In this document: positions 19,292 through 27,295 of the stretch, one piece after another
How the letters are laid out: each line of letters begins with the position of its first letter
Position numbering within the stretch: position 1 is the stretch's first letter
Assembly (NCBI GenBank): GCA_019694295.1
Contig: JAIBCG010000002.1
Span: 1-64,000, forward strand
Direction of reading: 5' to 3'
Length of the DNA stretch: 64,000 nucleotides
Origin: Saprospiraceae bacterium
GTDB taxonomy: Bacteria; Bacteroidota; Bacteroidia; Chitinophagales; Saprospiraceae
The notes under the pieces: generated by a model
Told to the model about the DNA's origin: nothing
What the model saw: the letters and a program-made list of their open reading frames with translations, nothing else
The model's database searches: none
Position numbers and translations under genes: made by a program

Positions 19292-20461
19292 ATGATTTCA
19301 CTAGAAGGTAGAGTTCCTGTTTCGCTTAACAAATTGCAGTTATTGAATTATCTGCAGGCAGAGGTACGTTTGCATCATGTATCGCCCTATACCTCACGTT
19401 TACTGACTATCGAATCCGAGCTTCAGCATTTTCAGATGTTGGATTTTAACATAAGCTCACCGGCAAATCAACTGATTGTAGATATAGAAATGTTGATACC
19501 GGTAAATGTCCGCCTCCCTCTTTGTAAATTCCGGGTGAACACTAAACCAAAGATCAAGATAAGTATTTTAGGTACCGGGTTTTCTGGCACATCAAAGATA
19601 GAATCCCTAAGTCTCAGCCTCCGCACATTGCAACTCAACGGAGCCTTATCGGTTTTTGAGGGCATGATCCGGAAAAATATTATTGCACAAGTAGAAAAAC
19701 TATTACCGGATATATTGAAGCTTGTAAATTCAAAAATTTCTGAGCTACTATCTCAAAAGACTCAAATTGATTTTAACATTTCAGGCATAGACTACAACAA
19801 TCTCCTATATGTAAAAGGTGTGAAGCTACGAGAATGCAGTAGCAGCAACAATAGCCTGCTCATTGATGTATTCTCATCTGCTTATATAGAGAATCAAAAT
19901 CAAGGATTCGGAGCGGAGTATTATGTAATCGAGCGAAAAGAGCACACGGGTCAGTTTAATGTTGCTATTCATCAGGATTTTCTGAAATCGATATTGACCA
20001 AACTCATTACCGAAGTCGAAATTCCTGTATTGAATAAAAAAATACCTTTGGTACTGACAGATTTTCGGGTAGTGTGTAATGTACTGTATGTAGGTTTGGA
20101 GCTAAGCGAATTTTACAAAGGAGCCTGGCGGCTAAAGCTTGATACCAGTGTTACGAGTGATACATTGAGATTCTCTTTGCTCGAAATGCAATCCACCGGT
20201 AGTAATTCTTTGTTTGATAAAGGTATTACAAAATTGCTCGAACTCGGCATCGAGAAGCTCATACAAAAATATGCTGAAATTCCCTTTTCAACCATAAATG
20301 CTCATATAGCAGGTGGTATCAAAGATGCCTATCATTTCGATTTTCAGAGTTCGGCCATCAAACTAAGTGTTCCGAAGTTTTCTGTAAAACATATTACATT
20401 TGATGACAAGATCGTATTGGTCAACTGCGAATGGCAAGATCGGTTCTATCTGGAATTATAG
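19292..20461 (+). CDS. uncharacterised protein, weakly DUF4403-like
   Basis: Protein of 389 residues with no signal peptide or membrane segment. It is rich in alternating beta-type stretches and seems to consist of two related halves: VPVSLNKLQLLNYL in the first and IPLVLTDFRVVCNVLYVGLE in the second. This layout recalls the DUF4403/tubular lipid-binding type, but the resemblance is loose and I would not assign a function. The ATG at 19292 is the first possible start, because TGA lies directly before it in frame. A near-match -7 box (TATCTTCG, 19281-19288) ends only three bases before the start, so the mRNA may be leaderless. The 3' end overlaps the convergent gene by 6 bp. Confidence 0.7.
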   Translation: MISLEGRVPVSLNKLQLLNYLQAEVRLHHVSPYTSRLLTIESELQHFQMLDFNISSPANQLIVDIEMLIPVNVRLPLCKFRVNTKPKIKISILGTGFSGTSKIESLSLSLRTLQLNGALSVFEGMIRKNIIAQVEKLLPDILKLVNSKISELLSQKTQIDFNISGIDYNNLLYVKGVKLRECSSSNNSLLIDVFSSAYIENQNQGFGAEYYVIERKEHTGQFNVAIHQDFLKSILTKLITEVEIPVLNKKIPLVLTDFRVVCNVLYVGLELSEFYKGAWRLKLDTSVTSDTLRFSLLEMQSTGSNSLFDKGITKLLELGIEKLIQKYAEIPFSTINAHIAGGIKDAYHFDFQSSAIKLSVPKFSVKHITFDDKIVLVNCEWQDRFYLEL

Positions 20462-20845
20462 GCGTTTTAACTGCAGGATGATTTCATTACCACTGTCGTT
20501 CATCCTCAGAATGAGAGACGTGAGTCGTAGCTGAATGATTTCGACTGCTACCGGTTGGTTGGTTTGGATATTGGAAGGCTGAGTGATGAGCATATTTTTT
20601 TCAAGTTTATATTTGCCATGCTCCGTATATTCTGAAGGATTTGTGTAAGAATAGTCGCCATTCAGCTTAAATGTAAATTTTACCTTAGACCAATCCATTT
20701 TGATACTGTTGCCATTTTCAGCAACATGAGCACCTACCCAATTGCCCAGAATGATGTATTTCTTAAATCCACCAAGGTTTATCAATACAAAAATCAAAGT
20801 AATGAATGCAACTAAGAACAGCAGGATATTTCTTTTTCTAACCAT
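20456..20845 (-). CDS. small membrane-anchored protein, lipocalin-like
   Basis: Predicted protein of 129 residues with an N-terminal hydrophobic anchor (residues about 6-24) after a basic MVRKR start, then an extracytoplasmic part. The pattern ILGNWVGAHV, followed by strands with KFTFKLNGDYSYT and GKYKLEKNMLI, fits the small lipocalin-like domains common in Bacteroidota. I chose the ATG at 20845, because the 44 residues that could be added upstream have no conserved look and lack a signal peptide. The stop overlaps the convergent upstream gene by 6 bp. Role unknown. Confidence 0.6.
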   Translation of the reverse strand: MVRKRNILLFLVAFITLIFVLINLGGFKKYIILGNWVGAHVAENGNSIKMDWSKVKFTFKLNGDYSYTNPSEYTEHGKYKLEKNMLITQPSNIQTNQPVAVEIIQLRLTSLILRMNDSGNEIILQLKRL

Positions 20846-21027
20846 ACCAATAAAAGGACAATTGTAATTTTGAGTAAACGAATAAAGATGAAAAATATTA
20901 GAAATTATTTGTATATTGAATGAATTTGTCGGCGAATCACAGAAATTCATTTGATATTTCGAAGCAGATGAAGGCATAAACTGTACTTACTTAGAGCAAA
21001 TATGTTTTTTCTGATGTGTAAATCCAT

Positions 21028-21035
21028 TAACTTTG
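21028..21035 (+). promoter_or_regulatory. -7 promoter box for dusB, nearly leaderless
   Basis: TAACTTTG is an exact TAnnTTTG match that ends 7 bp before the ATG at 21043. Transcription would start at or within a base or two of the start codon. Confidence 0.5.
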
Positions 21036-21042
21036 CGGTCTT

Positions 21043-22041
21043 ATGGTAAAGATTAGAAATATCGAAATAGCAGATTTTCCGCTGATACTGGCCCCAATGG
21101 AAGACGTAAGTGATCCGCCTTTTCGGTTTCTTTGCAAAGAAGAAGGGGCAGACCTCATGTACACCGAGTTTATATCTGTAGAAGGTCTCATACGTGATGC
21201 CGATAAGAGTCTGAGAAAACTTGATATTTATGAAAATGAAAGGCCCATAGGTATTCAGGTATTTGGTGGTGAAATAGATAGTATGGTAGAAGCCATGGCC
21301 GTGGTCGAGGATGCAGACCCGGAAATAATAGATATCAATTTTGGTTGTCCGGTTAATCGTGTTGTTTGTAAAATGGCAGGAGCGGGTATTCTGCAAGATA
21401 TACCGAAAATGATAAAACTAACAGAGTCGGTCGTAAAGGCAACATCTAAACCCGTAACCGTTAAGACAAGACTCGGCTGGGATGAAAATTCCATCAACAT
21501 AATCGAAGTAGCCGAACGCCTGCAGGATGTAGGTATCGAAGCCCTCACCATACATGGCCGCACCCGCAAACAAATGTACAAAGGACAAGCAGACTGGAGT
21601 TATATAGGCAAGATAAAGGAAAATCCCAGGATGCACATACCCATATTCGGCAATGGAGATATTGACTCTCCGGACAAAGCAAAGATTTACCGCGAGCGAT
21701 ACGGTGTGGACGGAATAATGATAGGTAGGGCAAGCATTGGGTATCCTTGGATATTCAGGGAGGTCAAACATTATTTTAAAACCGGCGAACTACTTGTAGC
21801 GCCTACAATCGCAGAGCGCGCCGATGCAGCCAGCAGACATTTACAACATGCCATCAGATGGAAGGGAGAAAAGCTTGGTATATTAGAGACCAGGAAGCAT
21901 TATACCAATTATTTTAAAGGATTTCCAGACATCAAGCCATTCAGGGCACGCCTGGTCACAGCTGACAAACCTGAAGATGTATTTGCAGTCATTCATGAAA
22001 TGAAAGATAAATATTCGGTGACAGAAGTTTTCATGTCATAA
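21043..22041 (+). CDS. dusB: tRNA-dihydrouridine synthase, DusB type
   Basis: FMN-dependent enzyme reducing uridines in the tRNA D-loop. The N-terminal segment LAPMEDVSDPPFR is the flavin-binding start of the TIM barrel. The catalytic Cys lies in NFGCPVNR (Cys near residue 102). TIHGRTRKQMYKG and NGDIDS, then GVDGIMIGRASIG, are further Dus motifs. A C-terminal helical domain completes 332 residues, a normal length. The closest branch by motif is DusB/NifR3, but position specificity is inferred only. The cca gene starts 23 bp downstream, so two tRNA-maturation genes probably share one transcript. Confidence 0.93.
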   Translation: MVKIRNIEIADFPLILAPMEDVSDPPFRFLCKEEGADLMYTEFISVEGLIRDADKSLRKLDIYENERPIGIQVFGGEIDSMVEAMAVVEDADPEIIDINFGCPVNRVVCKMAGAGILQDIPKMIKLTESVVKATSKPVTVKTRLGWDENSINIIEVAERLQDVGIEALTIHGRTRKQMYKGQADWSYIGKIKENPRMHIPIFGNGDIDSPDKAKIYRERYGVDGIMIGRASIGYPWIFREVKHYFKTGELLVAPTIAERADAASRHLQHAIRWKGEKLGILETRKHYTNYFKGFPDIKPFRARLVTADKPEDVFAVIHEMKDKYSVTEVFMS

Positions 22042-22064
22042 AGTTTAACAAATCAAAGACAATT

Positions 22065-23483
22065 TTGGAAAATTTTCACCTATATAGCACCGAAAGGGAC
22101 ATACTTAATGTAGTGCAAAAAGCAGCAGAGCTATTGAACATACAGGCCTATCTCGTAGGTGGCTTTGTACGTGACCGCTTGCTTGGCAGACCTTGTAAAG
22201 ACCTGGATATAGTGTGCACGGGCGACGGAATATTGCTGGCTGAAACAGCAGCATCCATGTTGCCGGGGAAACCCAAAGTAAGTGTTTTTCAAAGATTTGG
22301 TACCGCCATGCTACGTTTTCGTGATATGGAGATAGAATTTGTAGGTGCAAGAAAGGAGTCGTATGTGTCTGATTCCAGAAAACCTTACGTCGAGGCAGGT
22401 ACTATTGAAGATGACCAGCAGAGAAGAGATTTTACAATCAATGCAATGGCCATCAGCCTCCAGAAGGAAGATTTTGGTACTTTGGTTGATCCATTCAATG
22501 GCGTGCAGCATCTGGAAGAAAAAGTGATACGAACTCCATTAGAGCCAAGAAAAACATTTTCTGACGACCCGCTCAGGATGCTACGAGCCATCAGGTTCTC
22601 GGCCCAGCTTCAGTTTGAGATTTTTCCCGAGACATTGGCTTCTATTACAGATAATTGCGACAGGATACTAATCATTTCACAAGAGAGAATCATAGTTGAG
22701 TTAGAAAAAATACTACTGAGCATAAAACCATCTGTCGGCTTCGAACAGTTGTATAAAACGGGATTGTTAAAACATATTTTACCCGAATTGGTAGAACTTC
22801 AGGGTGTAGAGTACATTGATGGCAAGGGGCACAAGGACAATTTTTACCACACACTTGAAGTTATTGATAACCTCCGGAGCAACACGGATAATATCTGGTT
22901 GCTATGGGCTGCCGTATTTCATGATATTGCCAAACCTGCTACAAAAAAGTTTACTCCAGATACAGGCTGGACATTCCATGGTCACGAATATCTGGGATCT
23001 GTAATGTTGCCAAGAATATTTCGAAAACTAAAACTACCAATGGATGGCAAACTTAAATATGTGCAAAAGCTGGTAAGCATGCACCTGAGACCCATTTCAC
23101 TTACAAAAGAGAACATAACGGATTCGGCTATTAGGAGGCTCCTTTTTGATGCCGGTGATGATATTGACGATCTGATGTTGTTGTGCGAAGCTGACATTAC
23201 GTCTAAAAATGCTGAAAAAAAGGCCAGATTTCTTGAAAACTACAGAGTTGTAAAGCAAAAACTCATAGAAATAGAAGAAAAAGATAACATACGTAACTGG
23301 CAACCTCCAATATCAGGTGAATTAATCATGTCAACATTCAATATCAAACCGGGTAGGGAAGTTGGTCTGATAAAGAATGCCATACGTGAGGCTATACTTG
23401 ACGGTGTCATTGCCAATGAGTACGAAACAGCCTACAAGCTGATGATGGAAAAAGGTGCAGAACTAGGCTTGGTGATTGTGTGA
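22065..23483 (+). CDS. cca: tRNA nucleotidyltransferase (CCA-adding) / poly(A) polymerase family with HD domain
   Basis: Enzyme adding or repairing the 3' CCA of tRNA. The class II nucleotidyltransferase head has GGFVRDRLLG near residues 32-41 and KDLDIV, with the two Asp metal ligands. RRDFTINAMA and DDPLRMLRAIRFSAQ are the conserved neck motifs. An HD domain follows (NFYHTLEVI, then AAVFHDIAKP near 285), usual in the bacterial HD-containing branch. Length 472 is normal. The start used is TTG at 22065; no ATG exists between the dusB stop and the conserved N-terminal motif. CCA-adding versus poly(A) activity is not settled by the sequence. Confidence 0.92.
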   Translation: MENFHLYSTERDILNVVQKAAELLNIQAYLVGGFVRDRLLGRPCKDLDIVCTGDGILLAETAASMLPGKPKVSVFQRFGTAMLRFRDMEIEFVGARKESYVSDSRKPYVEAGTIEDDQQRRDFTINAMAISLQKEDFGTLVDPFNGVQHLEEKVIRTPLEPRKTFSDDPLRMLRAIRFSAQLQFEIFPETLASITDNCDRILIISQERIIVELEKILLSIKPSVGFEQLYKTGLLKHILPELVELQGVEYIDGKGHKDNFYHTLEVIDNLRSNTDNIWLLWAAVFHDIAKPATKKFTPDTGWTFHGHEYLGSVMLPRIFRKLKLPMDGKLKYVQKLVSMHLRPISLTKENITDSAIRRLLFDAGDDIDDLMLLCEADITSKNAEKKARFLENYRVVKQKLIEIEEKDNIRNWQPPISGELIMSTFNIKPGREVGLIKNAIREAILDGVIANEYETAYKLMMEKGAELGLVIV

Positions 23484-23486
23484 TGC

Positions 23487-23525
23487 AAAAAAAGAGTTCC
23501 AACATAGTTGTGAAACTCTTTTTAA
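23487..23525. terminator. bidirectional terminator between cca and the convergent coiled-coil gene
   Basis: AAAAAGAGTT (23489-23498) pairs with AACTCTTTTT (23514-23523), and an inner CAAC/GTTG pair is also possible. The A-run and T-run serve both strands. It begins a few bases after the cca stop. Confidence 0.8.
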
Positions 23526-23577
23526 GATTTTAGAGGGTAAAAATGCTTTGACAGCGGTATTTTTTACCTTATTGATA

Positions 23578-24594
23578 CTAGTCAAAAAGCTTTTTGTAAC
23601 TGTCGCCGTCTTCTTTTTTGTCATTTTCGCGTGGGAGCATTTCCGGATGATTGTTAAGATCGAGCGTGTCACTTTTGCCACCCTGCATCAGCAGCAGCTG
23701 GCTTTGGTTTTCCCATTGTTCGAGCATTTTCAGGCCTTCCTCTTCGAATACGCCATTCTGCAGATCAACGGAATCCATGAATTTTGATGACATATCCATG
23801 AATCTTTCCATTTCGCCTACTTTATTGGCGACATCGTCAGCAATGGCTTCTACAGCCATATCGAACATCGCTTTTTTATCTTTATCGCCCGATATAACTT
23901 TCATGGCTGAAGACATAGCAGAATGGCTGGCTCTGATGGCTTCACGTTCTTCTTGCTTTACTTTTACCTGATCTCTGGTGTCCTCCAGTAAGATTTCACT
24001 GTTTTCGTACATTTTGGCAAGAATTCTGTGCAGAATATCCATTTTTGAATACAGAGAATTGTATTTTTCGTTCGAATCTTTAAGTCTTGCAGCCTGGCGT
24101 GTAGAGAGTACGAGCTGTTTTTCGTTTCCTTGTTTTTTTGCAGCATTTGCTATATTCAACTCGTTTTCAATACTTTTATCATTCTCCTCCATGGTAGTCT
24201 TTAGCTTGCGCATTGAGCCTCGTAGGTTGCCTATTTGCTTACTCATCTTTGACAAATTATTCTCAAGGTCTTCGACATAGCTCTTCAGAATGCCTATAGG
24301 ATCAAGGTTGACAAATATACCTGTAATCCAGCGCATGATACTTTTGTAGCCGTACCAGAAGAGATTGCGCATGCGCGGGTCAACGACCATATATATTACA
24401 GCAGCTAGGGCAATCAATAATAGAGCCAGATACAATGTGTTGGATACCAATGTGATAAGTATTGGTAACATTTTATATAACAGATAGCCCAGACCAACGA
24501 TGATGCCGGTCATAAAAATGCCGCCTGTGACCCCTTCGGGTCTTTGCCAGAATGTCTTTGGTTTGAAATCAGAAGGAGGTGTAATTGAAGCCAT
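23578..24594 (-). CDS. membrane protein with long coiled coil, PspA-like in layout
   Basis: Protein of 338 residues. Two hydrophobic segments at about residues 24-45 and 52-70 are joined by a very short turn. A cytoplasmic region then follows, dominated by long charged heptad stretches (about residues 105-290, for example EDLENNLSKMSKQIGNLRG and STRQAARLKDSNEKYN). The helical part is reminiscent of PspA/IM30 proteins, but a classical PspA lacks the two membrane segments, so this is a resemblance in layout and not a family assignment. The tail is acidic. It has its own -7 box upstream and ends at the shared terminator. Role unknown; membrane organisation or stress is only a guess. Confidence 0.72.
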   Translation of the reverse strand: MASITPPSDFKPKTFWQRPEGVTGGIFMTGIIVGLGYLLYKMLPILITLVSNTLYLALLLIALAAVIYMVVDPRMRNLFWYGYKSIMRWITGIFVNLDPIGILKSYVEDLENNLSKMSKQIGNLRGSMRKLKTTMEENDKSIENELNIANAAKKQGNEKQLVLSTRQAARLKDSNEKYNSLYSKMDILHRILAKMYENSEILLEDTRDQVKVKQEEREAIRASHSAMSSAMKVISGDKDKKAMFDMAVEAIADDVANKVGEMERFMDMSSKFMDSVDLQNGVFEEEGLKMLEQWENQSQLLLMQGGKSDTLDLNNHPEMLPRENDKKEDGDSYKKLFD

Positions 24595-24618
24595 AGTTGA
24601 TATTAGTTTTGTTCAGAA

Positions 24619-24626
24619 CAAATATA
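24619..24626 (-). promoter_or_regulatory. -7 promoter box for the coiled-coil gene
   Basis: On the minus strand the sequence reads TATATTTG, an exact TAnnTTTG match, 24 bp before the ATG at 24594. Confidence 0.45.
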
Positions 24627-24661
24627 CAAATGCAGTGAGATTAAAGTTCGCAGACGCTCAA

Positions 24662-25633
24662 TTATTTTAAAATTTTATTTGCAAAGGCAAAAGAAAAGCT
24701 TTCGGCAAAACTTTTTTCAGACTGTCTTTGTCCGAACCCACAATGTCCGCCTTTCGGTGTAAGCGCCAGTGTCAGTATGTCTGATGATTGTGCAAACTGC
24801 TTCGGATTACTTTCCACGGGTATCATTGGGTCATCAACGGAGTTCAGTAGCAGGGTAGGCACACGGATGTCTTCAAGCCAGTTGTTGATGGTAGCATTAG
24901 CATAAAGTTCTTGTCGGCTGTTGTATCCGTTGAAAGGCGCGCTGTATTGTTCATCAAATTGGGCCCAGCTTTTGATATTTGACAAACCGGCTTTGTCAAT
25001 GATGCCCGGGTATTGTTTCTCTTTTTCGGAGAGTTTTACCATAAGGCTTTTCATGAATTTGTTTTTATACACAAAATTGGCTTTGCGGTCTAATGTGTGT
25101 GCACATGCCTCAAGGTCGAAAGGAGTTGAAATGGCTATGTTGAGTTTGATGAAATCTGAATAAAGTACAGCTTTTTTTGCAACAAATTTGGTATTAATGA
25201 CACCGCCCATGCTATAACCACCCAATGCTATTTGACTGTATTTATACTTGTCAAGCACATGTTCTATTACTTCTGTTATATCGTGTATATCGCCATGATG
25301 GTATAGTTTCGGAGCAATGTTCATCTCACCGCTACAGCTGCGGCAGTTCCAGGCTAGTATGTCCCAGCCGTTTATTGAAAATTCTTGTGCCATGCCTTTG
25401 ACGTACTGTTTGTTGGAATTTCCTTCCAGGCCGTGTGTGATGATGAGGAGTTTGTCATTTGCTTTTTTAATCCAGTCGAGGTCCAAAAAATCGCCATCCG
25501 CCAGTGTCAATCGTTCACGTACATACTGTATGTTGTCTATTTTGCGTGTCATAGAAGGTACGATAGTAGCCAGGTGTCGGTTGTTGCTGTACCAGTTGGG
25601 TTTATAGTTTTTACTGAGATCAATAATAGGCAT
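24662..25633 (-). CDS. alpha/beta hydrolase, YheT type
   Basis: Alpha/beta-hydrolase of 323 residues. The oxyanion motif HGLEG is at 67-71, the nucleophile elbow GGYSMGG places Ser at 141, the acid is probably the Asp in NSVDDPMIP near residue 266, and the base is the His in GGHCGF near 300. The N-terminal stretch NRHLATIVPS and NCRSCSGEMN are typical of the YheT branch of the family. No signal peptide, so cytoplasmic. Natural substrates of this branch are not well known; ester hydrolysis is inferred from the triad. It is transcribed away from the small DUF2905 gene, 47 bp apart. Confidence 0.87.
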   Translation of the reverse strand: MPIIDLSKNYKPNWYSNNRHLATIVPSMTRKIDNIQYVRERLTLADGDFLDLDWIKKANDKLLIITHGLEGNSNKQYVKGMAQEFSINGWDILAWNCRSCSGEMNIAPKLYHHGDIHDITEVIEHVLDKYKYSQIALGGYSMGGVINTKFVAKKAVLYSDFIKLNIAISTPFDLEACAHTLDRKANFVYKNKFMKSLMVKLSEKEKQYPGIIDKAGLSNIKSWAQFDEQYSAPFNGYNSRQELYANATINNWLEDIRVPTLLLNSVDDPMIPVESNPKQFAQSSDILTLALTPKGGHCGFGQRQSEKSFAESFSFAFANKILK

Positions 25634-25653
25634 TACTTTTTATAAATTTTGTC

Positions 25654-25661
25654 TATTTTTG
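25654..25661 (+). promoter_or_regulatory. -7 promoter box for the DUF2905 gene
   Basis: TATTTTTG is an exact TAnnTTTG match, 19 bp before the ATG at 25681, in the short divergent spacer after the hydrolase start. Confidence 0.45.
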
Positions 25662-25680
25662 TTAAAATGAATGGTTGAAT

Positions 25681-25899
25681 ATGCAGATAGCCAAGGGTCT
25701 AATAATAGCCGGAGTAATCCTTATCATTATCGGATTGATTTATTATTTCTTTCAGGACAAGCTCGGATGGCTGGGCAGGTTACCGGGCGATTTTAGTTAT
25801 AAAAAAGATAATTTCAGTTTTTTTGCACCTATTACCACTATGCTGATTCTGAGCATTTTATTATCAGTCATCATTAACTTGATCAGAAGATTTCTCTGA
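25681..25899 (+). CDS. small DUF2905 membrane protein
   Basis: Protein of 72 residues with two hydrophobic segments (about 5-24 and 49-68). The hydrophilic link between them contains LGWLGRLPGDFSYKKDN, the conserved core of DUF2905. I start it at the ATG at 25681 (MQIAKGL); a TTG two codons earlier is possible but less likely. Function is unknown in the family. It is convergent with tyrS, with stops 10 bp apart. Confidence 0.85.
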   Translation: MQIAKGLIIAGVILIIIGLIYYFFQDKLGWLGRLPGDFSYKKDNFSFFAPITTMLILSILLSVIINLIRRFL

Positions 25900-25909
25900 A
25901 CACTTTGTA

Positions 25910-27202
25910 CTACTTAAACTTTAGCAGGCACTTATTTTTCTTACCATTTTCTATAAACAGGTATTTGCCACAAAGCAAAGCGTGGCTGTCAATTTTTGCT
26001 TCAATAGTTGACATCTTTTGTTTGTTGATACTGATGGCATTGCCTGTTATGGCTCGTCGGGCTTCGCTCTTAGAAGGCAGAATACCAGAAGCATCAGAAA
26101 GCAGGGTAAGTAAGTCTGTCTGATCTAAAGCAGAGCTACTGTTAAATTCGTAACATTGTATTTCGGCACCTACGGTCTCCCATTCTTCTTCAGAAATTCT
26201 CTTTAAGTAATCTTCGTCGAGTTTAGGGTTAAATAACAGTTCGGTTACTTTCAGCACAGACTCAAAATCTTGAGCCGAGTGCACACGGCATGTGATGTCT
26301 TTGCCTAGCTCTTTCTGCAGGATACGTAGGTGTGCTGCTTCTTTGTGCTGATTTTCGAGCTCTTCTATTTCATCTTTAGTCTTGAGGGTAAATATACGGA
26401 TGTAAGTGCTTACATCTTCGTCAGATGCATTGAGCCAAAACTGGTAAAACTTGTAAGGAGATGTTCGCTTAGGGTCGAGCCACACATTACCCGATTCAGA
26501 TTTTCCGAATTTTGTTCCGTCTGCTTTTTTAATAAGAGGTGTGGTAATTGCATACGCGGTACCTTGTGCTTTACGTCTGATGAGTTCAGTACCGGTGACA
26601 ATATTGCCCCATTGGTCAGAGCCACCCATCTGTAACTTGATGTTGTGGTTTTTCCAGAGATAATAGAAGTCATAACCTTGTATGAGCTGATATGTAAATT
26701 CGGTAAAAGACATACCTACTTCGCTATCCAGGCGTTTGCGCACACTGTCTTTGGCCATCATGTAGTTGACGGTTATGTGTTTGCCGGTATCGCGGATAAA
26801 GTCGAGGAAGCTTATTTCCTTAAACCAATCGTAATTGTTGACTATTTCAGCCGGATTGGTTTTACTTTCAAAGTCGAGAAATTTTTCGAGCTGTTTTTTC
26901 TGGCAGGCAAGGTTATGGTTGAGCGTATCTTCGTTGAGCAGGTTTCTTTCTTCACTTTTCCCGGTTGGGTCGCCTACCATACCTGTGGCGCCACCTACCA
27001 AAGCTATCGGTATGTGACCACATTGCTGCAGATGCAATAATGTCATAATCTGAACCAAATTGCCAACACCGAGCGAATCGGCTGTCGGGTCAAATCCAAT
27101 GTACGCCTTTACTACTTCCTTGTTGAGGAGTTCTTCTGTGCCTGGCATGATGTCCTGCAGCATACCTCTCCATCTCAGTTCTTCTACAAAATTCTTTTTC
27201 AT
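25910..27202 (-). CDS. tyrS: tyrosyl-tRNA synthetase
   Basis: Class I aminoacyl-tRNA synthetase that charges tRNA-Tyr, cytoplasmic. FDPTADSL and GGATGMVGDPTGKSEERN are highly conserved TyrRS motifs. The KMSKS loop appears as KFGKS near residues 232-236. QGYDFYYLW and GGSDQWGNI are the tyrosine-binding segments. A C-terminal S4 RNA-binding domain occupies about residues 360-430 (SKSEARRAI and SINKQK). Length 430 is normal. Unusually, the HIGH signature position (residues 45-48) reads GVGN, lacking both His. The -7 box TATTTTTG lies close upstream, on the minus strand. Confidence 0.95.
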   Translation of the reverse strand: MKKNFVEELRWRGMLQDIMPGTEELLNKEVVKAYIGFDPTADSLGVGNLVQIMTLLHLQQCGHIPIALVGGATGMVGDPTGKSEERNLLNEDTLNHNLACQKKQLEKFLDFESKTNPAEIVNNYDWFKEISFLDFIRDTGKHITVNYMMAKDSVRKRLDSEVGMSFTEFTYQLIQGYDFYYLWKNHNIKLQMGGSDQWGNIVTGTELIRRKAQGTAYAITTPLIKKADGTKFGKSESGNVWLDPKRTSPYKFYQFWLNASDEDVSTYIRIFTLKTKDEIEELENQHKEAAHLRILQKELGKDITCRVHSAQDFESVLKVTELLFNPKLDEDYLKRISEEEWETVGAEIQCYEFNSSSALDQTDLLTLLSDASGILPSKSEARRAITGNAISINKQKMSTIEAKIDSHALLCGKYLFIENGKKNKCLLKFK

Positions 27203-27218
27203 GAATAAAATTTCGATA

Positions 27219-27226
27219 CAAAAATA
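27219..27226 (-). promoter_or_regulatory. -7 promoter box for tyrS
   Basis: The minus strand reads TATTTTTG (exact TAnnTTTG), 16 bp before the tyrS ATG at 27202. No clear -33. Confidence 0.45.
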
Positions 27227-27295
27227 ATGATTCTGCAGAATATAAGTTTCTTATTTTAAGACTGTGATATTCAGATTTCTGCTTAATTTCACAAC

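Noticed and set aside
20846-20977. 44-residue N-terminal extension of the lipocalin-like protein
   Set aside because: The extension is polar and Asn/Ser-rich and puts the membrane anchor inside the chain; MVRKRN at 20845 is a normal anchor start.
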